NCBI RefSeq assembly: GCF_028464065.1
Contig: NZ_CP116808.1
Location: 1,453,886-1,517,885, forward strand
Source: Saprospira sp. CCB-QB6
GTDB lineage: Bacteria > Bacteroidota > Bacteroidia > Chitinophagales > Saprospiraceae
Direction of reading: 5' to 3'
Length of the DNA: 64,000 nucleotides
Position numbers and translations under genes: made by a program. This document shows, piece after piece, positions 34,029 through 43,115 of the stretch; positions within the stretch are counted from its first letter, which is position 1; each line of letters begins with the position of its first letter. The notes beneath the pieces were generated by a model, which saw only the letters and a program-made list of their open reading frames with translations, had not been told where the DNA came from and searched no databases.

Positions 34029-34550
34029 ATGAAAAAATCGATAAAAACTTTTGCCATAGTTCTAGGCCTTGTATTTGGCGTATTTGTCGTCAGAGAAGCG
34101 ATAATCGTCAGCAGGCTCAAAACTACTCCTCCAAAAGTAGAGACCAATGCCCACGAACAGAGCCTAGAAATGGCTAAAAAATGGCTCGATGATAAAGAAA
34201 GTTTAGCCGAAAGTTTGCGTAAGACGATTATGGAAATGGACCTCGTTTTCAAATATGTTAAGCGCGCTAAAGAGGGAACTGTTAAAGACTTTTCTTTGCT
34301 TTTTGAATTACAGCGCAAAATTGATGACCGAATGCCTTTAATCATTCAGTTGCCCTTGGTCCAAAACAATAAGAGTATGCTTGAGACGCTAGAAGAAACG
34401 GAAGAGGCATATGGGCAATGGGAAGTGGATTATAAGGACCCTAAATACTTCAGAATCATGACCTATACCAATAGCGTTCGGCGGGCGCAAATTTCAAATT
34501 TGGTAGGGACAATAGAGCGAGAAGAACAGCAAAGTTCTGTTAAGAAATAA
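34029..34550 (+). CDS. Membrane-anchored protein of unknown function
   Basis: 173 residues from ATG 34029; the longer frame from 33885 is translated repeat. One membrane segment (about 6-25), then a mostly helical, charged domain (EMAKKWLDDKESLAESLRKT) that may be coiled coil. No family recognised. The next gene encodes another small protein with one N-terminal membrane segment, so they may be functionally linked. Orientation is probably N-in with the domain in the periplasm. Confidence 0.65.
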   Translation: MKKSIKTFAIVLGLVFGVFVVREAIIVSRLKTTPPKVETNAHEQSLEMAKKWLDDKESLAESLRKTIMEMDLVFKYVKRAKEGTVKDFSLLFELQRKIDDRMPLIIQLPLVQNNKSMLETLEETEEAYGQWEVDYKDPKYFRIMTYTNSVRRAQISNLVGTIEREEQQSSVKK

Positions 34551-34645
34551 AATTTTGCGCTGATGAGTATACATTGGCTCTAGGAGTACTTTCCTATAGT
34601 ATATACACTTTTAAAAAAGTAGCGGTAGAAAAAATAATTAAGCTC

Positions 34646-35086
34646 ATGGAAAAAAAGCCTCCCTTTTTGTCCGTATTTGTTGTCCTTTTTGCCTTAGCTT
34701 TTGGCATTTTGGGGACAATCTATGTCCTTCAAGAAGTTGATTTTCGAAAAAATACCAAGCCAGAATACATCTTACAATCAGAGGTTTTGGACCTTCAGCT
34801 TCATCAGTTAGGTATTTTTAGTCAATTGCGCTTAGAAGCAGTATCCGTAAAGACCTGTGAATGTTTGGCTAAGGGAGAAAATGATGAGCTTTATTGCACA
34901 GAGTTTACCTATAATGATCGCATTCGAGACAATATACGAGAGTATTTTTATCTAAGGAGTGAGCTCGAGATTGACTTAAAAATCAATCAACTACACTTTA
35001 GTCTGATGCGGCAAAATTGCGATTATCCTAAGTTAGATAGCTTATTCAAAGCTAAAATCCAACAGCTCACGCTCCATAGTGAGTGA
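34646..35086 (+). CDS. Small single-span membrane protein of unknown function
   Basis: 146 residues from ATG 34646; the longer frame starts at a TTG. One membrane segment (about 8-28), then a helical domain with a Cys pair region (TCECLAKGENDELYC) and a later Cys in MRQNCDYP. No family recognised. It lies 95 bp after the preceding small membrane protein on the same strand and ends at a bidirectional terminator. Confidence 0.6.
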   Translation: MEKKPPFLSVFVVLFALAFGILGTIYVLQEVDFRKNTKPEYILQSEVLDLQLHQLGIFSQLRLEAVSVKTCECLAKGENDELYCTEFTYNDRIRDNIREYFYLRSELEIDLKINQLHFSLMRQNCDYPKLDSLFKAKIQQLTLHSE

Positions 35087-35090
35087 GGCC

Positions 35091-35121
35091 AAAAGGGCAG
35101 CCAAGTATTGGCTGCCCTTTT
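35091..35121 (+). terminator. Bidirectional terminator
   Basis: AAAAGGGCAGCCA/TGGCTGCCCTTTT stem between convergent genes 39 bp apart, with A-run and T-run on the two sides. Confidence 0.88.
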
Positions 35122-35125
35122 CTTT

Positions 35126-35944
35126 TTAATAGGTCCAAAGGTCATGTTCAAAATTCCGAATTTTCTCTTGGATCTTCTCCGCTTCTAACAAGGCTTGCAT
35201 TCCTTGAGCATAATCCTCTATTCGACGATCTTGCAAATTGGATTGTTTAATGATCAAGGAACTAAAAAAACGAGCATCAAGTGCATCAGCCCAACTCATA
35301 GGCGTATTATAGGGCGTATAACTTCGGCTTTTCGCCAATGCTTGTCGAGCATCTGGATAATAAGCCCAAAAAAGTGGCCGACGAGCCAAAAACTCGCCAT
35401 CCTCCCCATATTCCTCCACAATTGGAGCCACTCCCAAAATACGCACATCCAGTTGTCCTCTTTGTAAATCAAAATACCAAACCTCTTTGAGGCGATAAGC
35501 CACAATATTTTGAGGATTCAATGGCGTATAAATCGCAATATGCTCCTCCTCTAAAGTCTCTGGATCAACAACAGTAGTTGTATCTGTTTCCCCCATTATT
35601 GCTTTCCGTTCAGCAGGACATAATGGCTGGCTAAAGCGATCATCAATAGGATGATATAGCGTAATTTCTCCATGATTTGCCGCCTTCATCAAAGCAGAAA
35701 TCAATTCTTGATCTACTGCAGAAAAATGTTGATTGGCTTTTTCTGCTACAATAATATCTCTCCAAATTCGAGTTTCCCAAAACACATCCCGCTCTTCTAA
35801 ATGTGAATATTGTAAAAGTGGTGGGGCAGCCTGGCTACTCGCTTCTTGCTCCTCCTCAGCTGGGGCTTCAAATGTATATTGTGCAAAAAGTAACTGGGGC
35901 CCAATAATAAATAAGGCCAAAATAATCAATTTTGGATAAGCCAT
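35126..35944 (-). CDS. GldN-family paralogue (GldO-like)
   Basis: 272 residues with a signal peptide. It shares with the neighbouring GldN the blocks FWExRxWR, DPETLEE, RLKEVWYFD, LDVRILGxAPI and the C-terminal EHDLWTY. GldN is a periplasmic, outer-membrane-associated part of the type IX secretion and gliding machine. In Flavobacterium johnsoniae a GldN paralogue, GldO, is encoded directly downstream and can partly replace GldN. This copy is more divergent, has an acidic Gln/Glu-rich region near 26-40, and lies 375 bp downstream of gldN with a repeat between. Confidence 0.88.
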   Translation of the reverse strand: MAYPKLIILALFIIGPQLLFAQYTFEAPAEEEQEASSQAAPPLLQYSHLEERDVFWETRIWRDIIVAEKANQHFSAVDQELISALMKAANHGEITLYHPIDDRFSQPLCPAERKAIMGETDTTTVVDPETLEEEHIAIYTPLNPQNIVAYRLKEVWYFDLQRGQLDVRILGVAPIVEEYGEDGEFLARRPLFWAYYPDARQALAKSRSYTPYNTPMSWADALDARFFSSLIIKQSNLQDRRIEDYAQGMQALLEAEKIQEKIRNFEHDLWTY

Positions 35945-36052
35945 AGTATCGTTTTTAGTGAGTTCGACAGGTATATCTGTATGCCTTTTCTTTGAACTTG
36001 TTAGGAGTAAAGCTTATCTCTATAGCAACTTTTTTTGTTATTCAATGATTTT

Positions 36053-36172
36053 GGGGCTGCCCCGCCCTATGGGCGGGCCGGGCTGTGTCGTGGCTCGCAA
36101 GACTGCTCGGCCCTGCGCGGGCTTCGCCCGCTAGGTCTGCGGCTTCGCCGCACCACTTTCCATCCCTCAGCC
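36053..36172 (-). repeat. Structured GC-rich repeat, copy 14 (class C)
   Basis: P1 is GGCTG/CAGCC, P2 GCGGC-GAA-GCCGC, P3 GCGGGC-GAA-GCCCGC and 3' hairpin CCCGCCC-ATA-GGGCGGG. A leading hairpin of GGGCCC arms lies at 36175-36193. It sits between gldN and its paralogue, in their direction. Confidence 0.92.
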
Positions 36173-36243
36173 TGCGGGCCCATACTGGGCCCTGCAACAG
36201 GCAGAAATAGGACCATTATGAACCTTCTACCAATCTAAAAACG

Positions 36244-36277
36244 AAAAGAGACGTTCTATTCGTATAGAACGTCTCTT
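36244..36277 (-). terminator. Terminator after gldN
   Basis: 14-bp arms around AGAGACGTTCTAT, with TTTT on the minus-strand exit side, 42 bp after the gldN stop. Confidence 0.75.
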
Positions 36278-36319
36278 AAAAATAAAACCCATTAAAAATG
36301 AATTCTTATAGACAGCTGT

Positions 36320-37219
36320 CTAATATGTCCAAAGGTCATGCTCATAGTCACGAACCTGCTCCTTAATCTTATCCGCTTCTAACAATGCATCTACACCAGA
36401 CTTGTAATCCTGAATACGGCGATCGTGCACATTAGATTCTTTAATAATGTAAGAAGAAAAATGTCTTGCTTCAAAAACATCCTCCCAGCTCATTGTATTC
36501 AAGTCATTGGTAGGGTTATAACAAGCATGCTGAGCTAAAACAGGACGAATGTCAGGATAATATACCCAAAACATGGGGCCTGAGTTAATGAAGTTCCCGT
36601 TATCATCATAACGATCTTGGATAGGCGCTATACCAAGTATACGCACATCCATAGCTGAAGTTTCTTCATCAAAAAACCACACCTCTTTAAGACGAAACTG
36701 ACGCACATCTTCAGGGTTAAATTGATTTACAACAGGCTCGATGATTTCTTCAAGTGTCTCAGGATCAAAAGTAACAACTGTGTCAATTTTGGTTCCTAGA
36801 GTTTGCATTTCCTCTTTAGGAATAGGGTTACTAAAGTTATCCCCATCTGCACCTTCTAGACCTTGTACAGAATATGCAGCAATATCATCTTTACGGGCAT
36901 GATCCAATAGAATCATGATAAAAGGTTTACGGCCAGTAGTAGCTACAGCTGCAAAGTGGTGATTTTGCTTCTCACGTACATCAATAAGACGCCAAACTCG
37001 TTTCTCCCAAAAGACATCTTTTTCATGTAAGAAGTCATAAGGAATTACTAACTTTTTAGAGTTGATATGACGCTCATAAATATCGTCACGAGGTGTTTCC
37101 TGAATTGGATTGTTTGATTCGGTAGTGCCAATAGGCATCCTTTGTGCCGAAACTGTTAGGTTAGCAGCCAACAGAAACATAAATACCAAGGCAGACTGAA
37201 ATAAGGCAGTAGCATTCAT
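36320..37219 (-). CDS. gldN: Gliding motility / type IX secretion protein GldN
   Basis: 299 residues from ATG 37219 (the longer frame starts with TTG), with a signal peptide ending TVSA. GldN (PorN) binds GldK at the outer membrane and forms a periplasmic ring of the type IX secretion system. Blocks typical of the family are EKDVFWEKRVWR, LKEVWFFDEE, MDVRILGIAPI and YYPDIRPVLAQ. It lies 222 bp downstream of gldM with a large hairpin between, then a terminator and the paralogue. Confidence 0.95.
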   Translation of the reverse strand: MNATALFQSALVFMFLLAANLTVSAQRMPIGTTESNNPIQETPRDDIYERHINSKKLVIPYDFLHEKDVFWEKRVWRLIDVREKQNHHFAAVATTGRKPFIMILLDHARKDDIAAYSVQGLEGADGDNFSNPIPKEEMQTLGTKIDTVVTFDPETLEEIIEPVVNQFNPEDVRQFRLKEVWFFDEETSAMDVRILGIAPIQDRYDDNGNFINSGPMFWVYYPDIRPVLAQHACYNPTNDLNTMSWEDVFEARHFSSYIIKESNVHDRRIQDYKSGVDALLEADKIKEQVRDYEHDLWTY

Positions 37220-37373
37220 TGAATTTAACAATTTAAGTGAGGGGCTTAGCTAGGGCCCCAGAGTGAGTTAAATGTTAAGAAAGAAAAAAAGCGTAATCTT
37301 TCTCTCGCTTGTGAAAGACTCACCGAATGCGAAGGAAGTGATTTTGGTTGTAGAGCCTCTATCACTAATAAAG

Positions 37374-37415
37374 AAAGTTGGTTGCTTCCCTGTATTAACG
37401 AAAGACAACCAACTT
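37374..37415 (-). promoter_or_regulatory. Hairpin between gldM and gldN
   Basis: AAGTTGGTTG/CAACCAACTT arms with a loop of about 22 bases and only a weak T-run. It could be a partial terminator, processing site or stabiliser that sets gldN level relative to gldM. Confidence 0.45.
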
Positions 37416-37441
37416 CTATTTTATTCAGCTACCAAAAACTT

Positions 37442-39118
37442 CTAGCGAATTTGGAAAGCCAAGCCGTTTAGTTTACGACCGACAGCATCACCAGGGCAAC
37501 GACCTTTCACATCAACGAATTGGAAAGATCCACCAGGTTTAGCTGCTCTAACAGAGTTCAATACTGTACCTGAGAATGTACCACCATTGTTCTTAGCAGG
37601 AACAGGATCCTGACGAGGAGGAGTGTAATACATAGTAAAGCTTTGGATTTTACACTTTGCATCAAAGTCAAAGTTTTGCAAAACCGCAATAAGACCTCTT
37701 TGTACACTCATTTCTCCAGATCTCAAAGTTCCGTCTGTTTTCATATTAGTCAACATAGCAACAGGATCAGGAATACGCTTCACACGGAAGGGATAAGACC
37801 CCAAAGCTTTGCCTGTTTTCTTGTTGGTTACAACGATGTTACAGAACTCATTTGCTTTTGTCATCTTAGTAGCGTTCACAATGTACTTGCCTCTACCAGC
37901 AGGCTTGAGTTTAGCTCCACCAGCACCTGAAACAGATACAGCAATATCATTTGAAGAAACACCCGCAGCAGCAACAGAGATGGGGTTATCTACACCAATG
38001 TAGAATACGTTCATCTTGTCAGCAGCAACAGTTACTGAAGGTACACCTACTTCATAAGCAAATTCCTCAGTTACGGTTTCAGTTTTACCAGTAGCGGGGT
38101 TCTTTACAGTAATAGTAGCTGTGTACTTTTGTGTACCCACAGAAGAAGGCTTAGCAGTAAACTTCGCTTTCGCATTCTCTACAGGAAGAGAACGACCACT
38201 TACGCTTACAGAAAATTCTGCTTGGCTAGAGTAAGCGCCCAATGCGATCTCTGCTTCATAAGTCTCTCCCAAAAGGATATAAGGCTTTTTAGAAGAAGAA
38301 AATACTGCAAACTGATCATAAACCAATGACTTGGTACCCATGTTTGCAGATAGGAAGTTAATTACCTGAGAAGCTGCATTCTTTGCATCATTCTGATACT
38401 TACGGAAAAGAGGATAACAAGCAGCTACAGGCATATAACCGAATACGTGAGCCTCCCAAGAGGGCTTACCAGCATCCTGCCAAACTTTGTCATCTGTTTT
38501 CTCGAGTACAAGGTTTTCCTTTAGTTTTTTGATTTGGTTAGGATCAAACTTCACCCCGTCAATAGGGTTCTTTTCTACCTGTGCAACCAAATCATCTACT
38601 ACTTTGATTAACTTGTCATGAGTTTTGTCTAGAAGCTCTTTTAATTTAGCTCCCTGACCTTCATCTACCAAAAGACGTTGGGTAATATCTTTATTTTTCT
38701 TACCCTTAGGCTTGCCATCGAGTTTTTCTTCTTCGCCTGTAACGATTTTACCGATCTGAAACCCTTTGCCTTCCCACTTTGCTTTGTGGTCTTCAGTAGA
38801 GTATAGTCCACCAGATCCGTTAGTAATATTTACACGAAGTGTATCGATGTAGCCCATTAGCTCTTCAATTTGAGCTGGAACTGTTTTGGCAGCATCAGCG
38901 ATAGGTTGTAAGTGAGACTTATCTTTAGCTGTATTTTGCATAGCTTCAATAGACTCCTTAATACCTTCACCAACGATTTCATTTGTGTGTTTAATACCCT
39001 TATCGAGCATAAAAAAGGCATTGATGATTTCGGCCGAGACGTTCAAGGCCAACATAGCCGTCAGTACGAGGTACATCAGGTTAATCATCAGCGCCCGTGG
39101 CTCCTTTGGAATTGCCAT
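37442..39118 (-). CDS. gldM: Gliding motility / type IX secretion motor protein GldM
   Basis: 558 residues. With GldL it forms the inner-membrane proton-driven motor; its long periplasmic part reaches the GldKN ring. The conserved N-terminus (PKEPRALMINLMYLVLTAMLALNVSAEI) contains the single membrane helix with the family's charged residues. The rest consists of helical and beta domains (D1-D4), ending in the C-terminal beta domain. The start at 39118 fits the family. The gene follows gldL by 55 bp. Confidence 0.96.
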   Translation of the reverse strand: MAIPKEPRALMINLMYLVLTAMLALNVSAEIINAFFMLDKGIKHTNEIVGEGIKESIEAMQNTAKDKSHLQPIADAAKTVPAQIEELMGYIDTLRVNITNGSGGLYSTEDHKAKWEGKGFQIGKIVTGEEEKLDGKPKGKKNKDITQRLLVDEGQGAKLKELLDKTHDKLIKVVDDLVAQVEKNPIDGVKFDPNQIKKLKENLVLEKTDDKVWQDAGKPSWEAHVFGYMPVAACYPLFRKYQNDAKNAASQVINFLSANMGTKSLVYDQFAVFSSSKKPYILLGETYEAEIALGAYSSQAEFSVSVSGRSLPVENAKAKFTAKPSSVGTQKYTATITVKNPATGKTETVTEEFAYEVGVPSVTVAADKMNVFYIGVDNPISVAAAGVSSNDIAVSVSGAGGAKLKPAGRGKYIVNATKMTKANEFCNIVVTNKKTGKALGSYPFRVKRIPDPVAMLTNMKTDGTLRSGEMSVQRGLIAVLQNFDFDAKCKIQSFTMYYTPPRQDPVPAKNNGGTFSGTVLNSVRAAKPGGSFQFVDVKGRCPGDAVGRKLNGLAFQIR

Positions 39119-39173
39119 AGCTTATAATGATTTTTTGGAATTCAAAATTCAGTTTCTGTACTTTATGCTAAAA

Positions 39174-39803
39174 TTAGGCTTTTTGGCCCATAGCAGAAAG
39201 AACATTACCGTAGACAGAGTTCATTGACTTGAGGTTCTTGTTCAATTGAGTCAATTGCTCTTTGTATACGCGAGTATCTTCTAGAGATTCGCTAATGCTT
39301 TCTACGGCCTGACCCAAAGCAGCGGCAAATTTACCAGCACCCTGAGTTACTTTTTTGATTTCGCCAAAGTCAGCTTCTTGAAGGGCTTTCAAAGAAGTCA
39401 TGCTCTTAGCCATAGTTTGTAGTTCACCGATCATCGCTTTTTGCTGATTCTCGATTCCAGTAGTATCCAATTTGATGTTACCCATCTGGCTACCCAACTT
39501 CTCGATAGTTACGTTAAGTGCATCGCCGTCAAAGCTAGATCCACCACCTTGTCCTAGTTCAATTGATCCACCGTGAGAATCTAGTCCGGGGTATAGTTTT
39601 TCCCAGTAGTACTCTTTGTGGGGAGGAAGAACACCCATCATGATAAATAGGCCTGCCTCAGTCAAAAGACCAGCAGTCAACATTTCAGATGCGTAAGGCC
39701 AAGATTGGATTTTAAAGAGGGCTCCTACAAGTACAACAGATGCACCCACACCGATAATCAAGTTTTTGATGTAAGCGAAGCCACTAGAATGAATAAAACT
39801 CAT
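39174..39803 (-). CDS. gldL: Gliding motility / type IX secretion motor protein GldL
   Basis: 209 residues with two membrane helices near the N-terminus (about 14-33 and 40-60). The second includes the conserved Glu in LLTEAGLFIMMG that conducts protons. The C-terminal part is cytoplasmic and helical (SMTSLKALQEADF, VESISESLEDTRV). It forms the stator with GldM. First gene of gldL-gldM-gldN on this strand; gldK lies 585 bp upstream beyond a terminator and a repeat. Confidence 0.96.
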   Translation of the reverse strand: MSFIHSSGFAYIKNLIIGVGASVVLVGALFKIQSWPYASEMLTAGLLTEAGLFIMMGVLPPHKEYYWEKLYPGLDSHGGSIELGQGGGSSFDGDALNVTIEKLGSQMGNIKLDTTGIENQQKAMIGELQTMAKSMTSLKALQEADFGEIKKVTQGAGKFAAALGQAVESISESLEDTRVYKEQLTQLNKNLKSMNSVYGNVLSAMGQKA

Positions 39804-40210
39804 GACGCTAAAGTTTTAAATGGTTAGTGAATGAAAAGGGTTTTCTCAATCAATAATAAAGAAAGTAATAATAGTGTGCCCCTAGCTCGAGGGCCTCCTT
39901 GAGGCTAAGGGTTCGTAAGTATAAGACAATTTCTTAAAATCGTTACACTTTTTATAACATTTTTTTTGAATGCCCCTTCTAATGGGCTTTTTCAGTTTTT
40001 CTTTATCTATTTTGTCCAAATTTTATTTGGATGTTTTTCTTTTTCCAAGAGCTTTTTAGCTACTATTTTTGCCTTTTGGGTGCTTATTTTACTCTCTTAA
40101 TACAGCTGCCCAACATTAGTTACAGTTCTTCTTTTAAAAAATTTACTTTTTTTTCCTGAGTCGCTAATTCAGGCAGTTTTAGCGGTTTTGCAGGGCGCGA
40201 AGCGCCCGCA
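39804..40210. other. gldL upstream region with hairpin leader
   Basis: About 400 bp, AT-rich, no gene. A GC-rich hairpin at 39878-39911 (minus strand CCCTTAGC paired with GCTAGGGG) lies about 75-110 bp upstream of gldL and could be a leader structure. GCCC/GGGC with TTTTT at 39971-39995 is a weak plus-strand terminator-like hairpin. A leading hairpin GGGCGC-GAA-GCGCCC (40193-40207) belongs to copy 15. Confidence 0.5.
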
Positions 40211-40325
40211 GGCCTAGGGGCCTGTAAGGGGGCGGCGAAGCCGCAGACCTAGCGGGCGAAGCCCGCGCAGGGCCGAGCAGACCTGCGAGCCCTGTAAGGG
40301 CCCGGCCGCTGAAAGCGGCAGGCCC
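40211..40325 (+). repeat. Structured GC-rich repeat, copy 15 (class A variant)
   Basis: P1 is GGCCT/AGGCC, P2 GCGGC-GAA-GCCGC, P3 GCGGGC-GAA-GCCCGC, core GCAG/CTGC and 3' hairpin GCCGCT-GAA-AGCGGC. It lies between gldK and gldL, antisense to them. Confidence 0.9.
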
Positions 40326-40336
40326 AAAAAAATAAT

Positions 40337-40365
40337 AAAAAAGGCCCTACAGATGTAGAGCCTTT
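40337..40365 (-). terminator. Terminator of gldK
   Basis: AAAGGCTCTACA/TGTAGGGCCTTT stem with a 2-base loop followed by TTTTTT on the minus strand, 23 bp after the gldK stop; it separates gldK from gldLMN. Confidence 0.82.
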
Positions 40366-40388
40366 GATATATTGAACTAAGGATGCGC

Positions 40389-41654
40389 TTAGTTAAAGTC
40401 ATTGATTGAACGACCGAGGAAAGTCAATACACAACGGAAACCGATGTAAGACTTAGTTGTATCTTGATACTCCCAGTGACGAGTTCCTGTTTGGATATAG
40501 TACATGATATCTTTCCAAGAGCCACCGCGGATTACCTTACGCTTCCAAGTATTGGGATCATCTTCTTCAGCATCAAAGCGGATATCGGGCTGCAAATCAT
40601 GGATAAATGCGTATGCATTTTCGTAGAAAGCAGAAGAGGTCCATTCAGAAGCATTTCCAGCCATACAGTAAAGACCGTAATCATTGGGGAAATAAGCATC
40701 GCCTTTTACCGTGTATAAACCACCATCTGCGGGATAATCACCACGGCCAGGCTTAAAGTTAGCCAACAAACAGCCTTTGGCATTGCGCACATAGTATCCT
40801 CCCCAAGGGTAAGGAGCCAATTCGCGGCCACCACGAGCAGCATATTCCCATTCGTGTTCTGTAGGAAGGCGGAAATCCTCTGTATTTACTTCTTCGAAAG
40901 CATTCCAAAGGTTAGTTCTCCAGTAACAGAACGCCATAGCTTGCTTCCAAGCCACACCAACAACGGGATAGTCGTCAAAGGCAGGGTGCCAGAAGTAGTT
41001 CCGTGTCATGGGCTCATTATAAGAGTAAGTGAAGTCACGGATCCAGCAGAGTGTATCAGGGTAAATGCGGATAGCATCTTTACGGATATAATCGGCGCGA
41101 TTGTGTTTCTCTTTAGAGAAGCGGTTAAAGTCTGTTTTCCAGTCAAAGTCCTGAGCGGCCTTTTTCCAGTCATACCATTGATAATCATAGACCAATTGAC
41201 GGATGTCGATATTTCGACGGTCTCCCAATTGTTCGGCACCAGAATAGAACATTCCGTCTAGTGCTCCACCGGGCTCCCAGTCGAGCTCAGCTTCCCAATC
41301 TACGCCTTGAACGCCATTGGGATGGTCTACAGTGTGCCCCATTTGTACGTGAGCGATAGAGTCGCGCACCCAGTGTACAAACTGGCGGTATTCATTGTTG
41401 GTAATTTCTGTATCATCCATAAAAAATCCTTGGATCGAGACCTGCTTAGGTCGAGCTACCAAAGAGTGGTTGACATCCTGATCGCTGGGACCGATATGTA
41501 GGGCACCCGAAGGCACGTACTGCATTCCGTAAGGATTGATAGGCGACCAAGAGGGACGGTCCATAACACCTATAAGTTGTCCATTATCGCGCGGAGCGCA
41601 AGAGAACAGGAGCAACGTGCTGGCAATGACGGCTAGAATTTGCTGTTTTTTCAT
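40389..41654 (-). CDS. gldK: Gliding motility / type IX secretion lipoprotein GldK
   Basis: 421 residues with a lipoprotein signal (LLLFSC, Cys19). The body is an FGE-sulfatase-type fold (ITNNEYRQFVHWVRDS; DFRLPTEHEWEYAARGG; CMAGNASEWTSSAFY; VIRGGSWKD), as in GldK/PorK, which forms the outer-membrane ring with GldN. The fold is used for structure, not formylglycine formation. It is monocistronic here owing to a terminator and a 585-bp gap before gldL, unlike the tighter gldKLMN arrangement often seen. Confidence 0.95.
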   Translation of the reverse strand: MKKQQILAVIASTLLLFSCAPRDNGQLIGVMDRPSWSPINPYGMQYVPSGALHIGPSDQDVNHSLVARPKQVSIQGFFMDDTEITNNEYRQFVHWVRDSIAHVQMGHTVDHPNGVQGVDWEAELDWEPGGALDGMFYSGAEQLGDRRNIDIRQLVYDYQWYDWKKAAQDFDWKTDFNRFSKEKHNRADYIRKDAIRIYPDTLCWIRDFTYSYNEPMTRNYFWHPAFDDYPVVGVAWKQAMAFCYWRTNLWNAFEEVNTEDFRLPTEHEWEYAARGGRELAPYPWGGYYVRNAKGCLLANFKPGRGDYPADGGLYTVKGDAYFPNDYGLYCMAGNASEWTSSAFYENAYAFIHDLQPDIRFDAEEDDPNTWKRKVIRGGSWKDIMYYIQTGTRHWEYQDTTKSYIGFRCVLTFLGRSINDFN

Positions 41655-42041
41655 GTTCGCACCCGAGTTTAATTTCGTTGTTTTTCGTTAATAATGCCCC
41701 TCAATCCTAAAGGCTTAAAGATTAGAGTTGCGTATGATCCGTATATAAAGGCAATAGGCCCTTTTGGCAAGTAGGCCTTTTTTTCTTTTTTCTTAATTGT
41801 TCATCTCAAGACTAAGCCAAAGTTAGCAGCTAATACAAAAAATTATTCCAAGAATTACCGCTTTTTTGAGCTAGTTGCTGCAAAGTCATCATAGAAACGG
41901 AGGACCAAAAGCAATTATTTTATTAAAAATTGCTTTTTTGCCAACTTTCTTTTAGAGGGCTTCGTTTCGCCCCCTTTCCCTTCTATTTTTTAGGGCATTG
42001 GGGCCGAAGACCCACAAAGATAAAAACTATCTCCATAGAAT
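41655..42041. other. gldK upstream region
   Basis: About 390 bp without a gene. It includes a candidate promoter at 41818-41825 (minus strand). A hairpin AAAGCAATT/AATTGCTTT with a T-run lies at 41910-41936, and a GC-containing stretch at 41955-42010. GGCC/GGCC near 41756-41778 with a long T-run looks like a plus-strand terminator, but no plus-strand gene precedes it. Confidence 0.5.
41818..41825 (-). promoter_or_regulatory. Candidate -7 element for gldK
   Basis: TAACTTTG on the minus strand matches TAnnTTTG; a TTG 23 bases further upstream is a possible -33 element. It implies a leader of about 155 nt before gldK. Confidence 0.5.
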
Positions 42042-42080
42042 AAAAAAAGTAGCTCCTTTGTCCAGAGCTACTTTTGTTTT
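42042..42080 (-). terminator. Terminator of the PorP/SprF gene
   Basis: AAAGTAGCTC/GAGCTACTTT stem with A-run and T-run on its sides, 20 bp after the stop. Confidence 0.85.
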
Positions 42081-42100
42081 TTATTTTCTTCTCTTTCTCC

Positions 42101-43096
42101 TTATAAAAATCGGGGATTGTAAATGACCTTGGCCGGTAATTCTCTACCAATCGGTTCCTGCAAATTATAATTTAGCATAATTTCATGCGCCCCCCCATTG
42201 AAGTTGCGCAAACCCGATATGCTCAAATCATAAGCATAGGCCATTTTTAAGTGCTTATTCAACCGCCACCCCATAACCAATACAACGGCATCCAAGCTTT
42301 TGCTATCATATCCCCGCAAATTAAGCCCACCATAAAATTGGTCCCGATAATGCGCCAAAACACCCAATTCTGGCTGAAATTTGGTCAAATCCGTTTTTAA
42401 TAATACTGTCGGCTGCAATTTCCAATCGCCCCGCTCATCCAAATCAAAAGTATAAGAACCCGATAAAAAATAGTTCCGACTACGCAGTTCATGGTCCACC
42501 GCCTGATCATTCAAAGCCAATATAGGCTCGGTCAAATAATTTGACGATAAACCCAATTGCAAACGCTCGTTTTTATAATATACCCCAAAATCCGCCGTAG
42601 CCGACTGCGCCTGACTTACCCCAACGGGAATTACGCCATCATTGTGATCAAAAATTCCACTATCTGTATTATAAGACCCATCGGGCGCCCGAAATGCTCC
42701 CCCATCTACTCGCTTCTGCAAATAACGAAATGCTGCCCCTATTGACAACTTGCCCCCAGCCACATCTACAAAATAATTGTAGGAAAAACGAAAATTAGTA
42801 TTCGTATAGGCATTCCCATTTAAGCCCCGATAATCTTGCTCGACCATAAATCCTACCCCACTATTAATATAGTTGATCGGTAAATGCGCCGAAAAATTAA
42901 AACTCAAAGGACTACCCGCAAAACCGGTCCACTGCTTACGAAATTGGCCCGTCAAACTCAAGGATTCATCCAAACCCGCATAGGCCGTATTATAATAATA
43001 AGGATTCCAAGGCTGCAAACTATATTGCACGGCCTGCTGCCCATAGGCATTCCCCAACAAAAGGAGGGCAAAAAATAGGAGTAACTGTTTTTTCAT
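42101..43096 (-). CDS. PorP/SprF family type IX secretion membrane protein
   Basis: 331 residues, signal peptide (cleavage near AYGQ, about 20) and an outer-membrane beta-barrel pattern. Family features: QYSLQPWNPYYYNTAYAGLD at the mature N-terminus, RKQWTGFAGSPLSFNFS, LQLGLSSNYL and AYAYDLSISGL. PorP/SprF proteins act as outer-membrane partners or anchors for type IX-exported proteins such as SprB-like adhesins. It lies upstream of gldK on the same strand but has its own terminator. The nearest genes give no cargo. Confidence 0.92.
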   Translation of the reverse strand: MKKQLLLFFALLLLGNAYGQQAVQYSLQPWNPYYYNTAYAGLDESLSLTGQFRKQWTGFAGSPLSFNFSAHLPINYINSGVGFMVEQDYRGLNGNAYTNTNFRFSYNYFVDVAGGKLSIGAAFRYLQKRVDGGAFRAPDGSYNTDSGIFDHNDGVIPVGVSQAQSATADFGVYYKNERLQLGLSSNYLTEPILALNDQAVDHELRSRNYFLSGSYTFDLDERGDWKLQPTVLLKTDLTKFQPELGVLAHYRDQFYGGLNLRGYDSKSLDAVVLVMGWRLNKHLKMAYAYDLSISGLRNFNGGAHEIMLNYNLQEPIGRELPAKVIYNPRFL

Positions 43097-43115
43097 CGCT
43101 TTTCTTTTTTTGTTT

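Noticed and set aside
39878-39911. Riboswitch upstream of gldL
   Set aside because: Only a single hairpin is visible, with no known aptamer pattern or alternative terminator; listed only as a leader hairpin.
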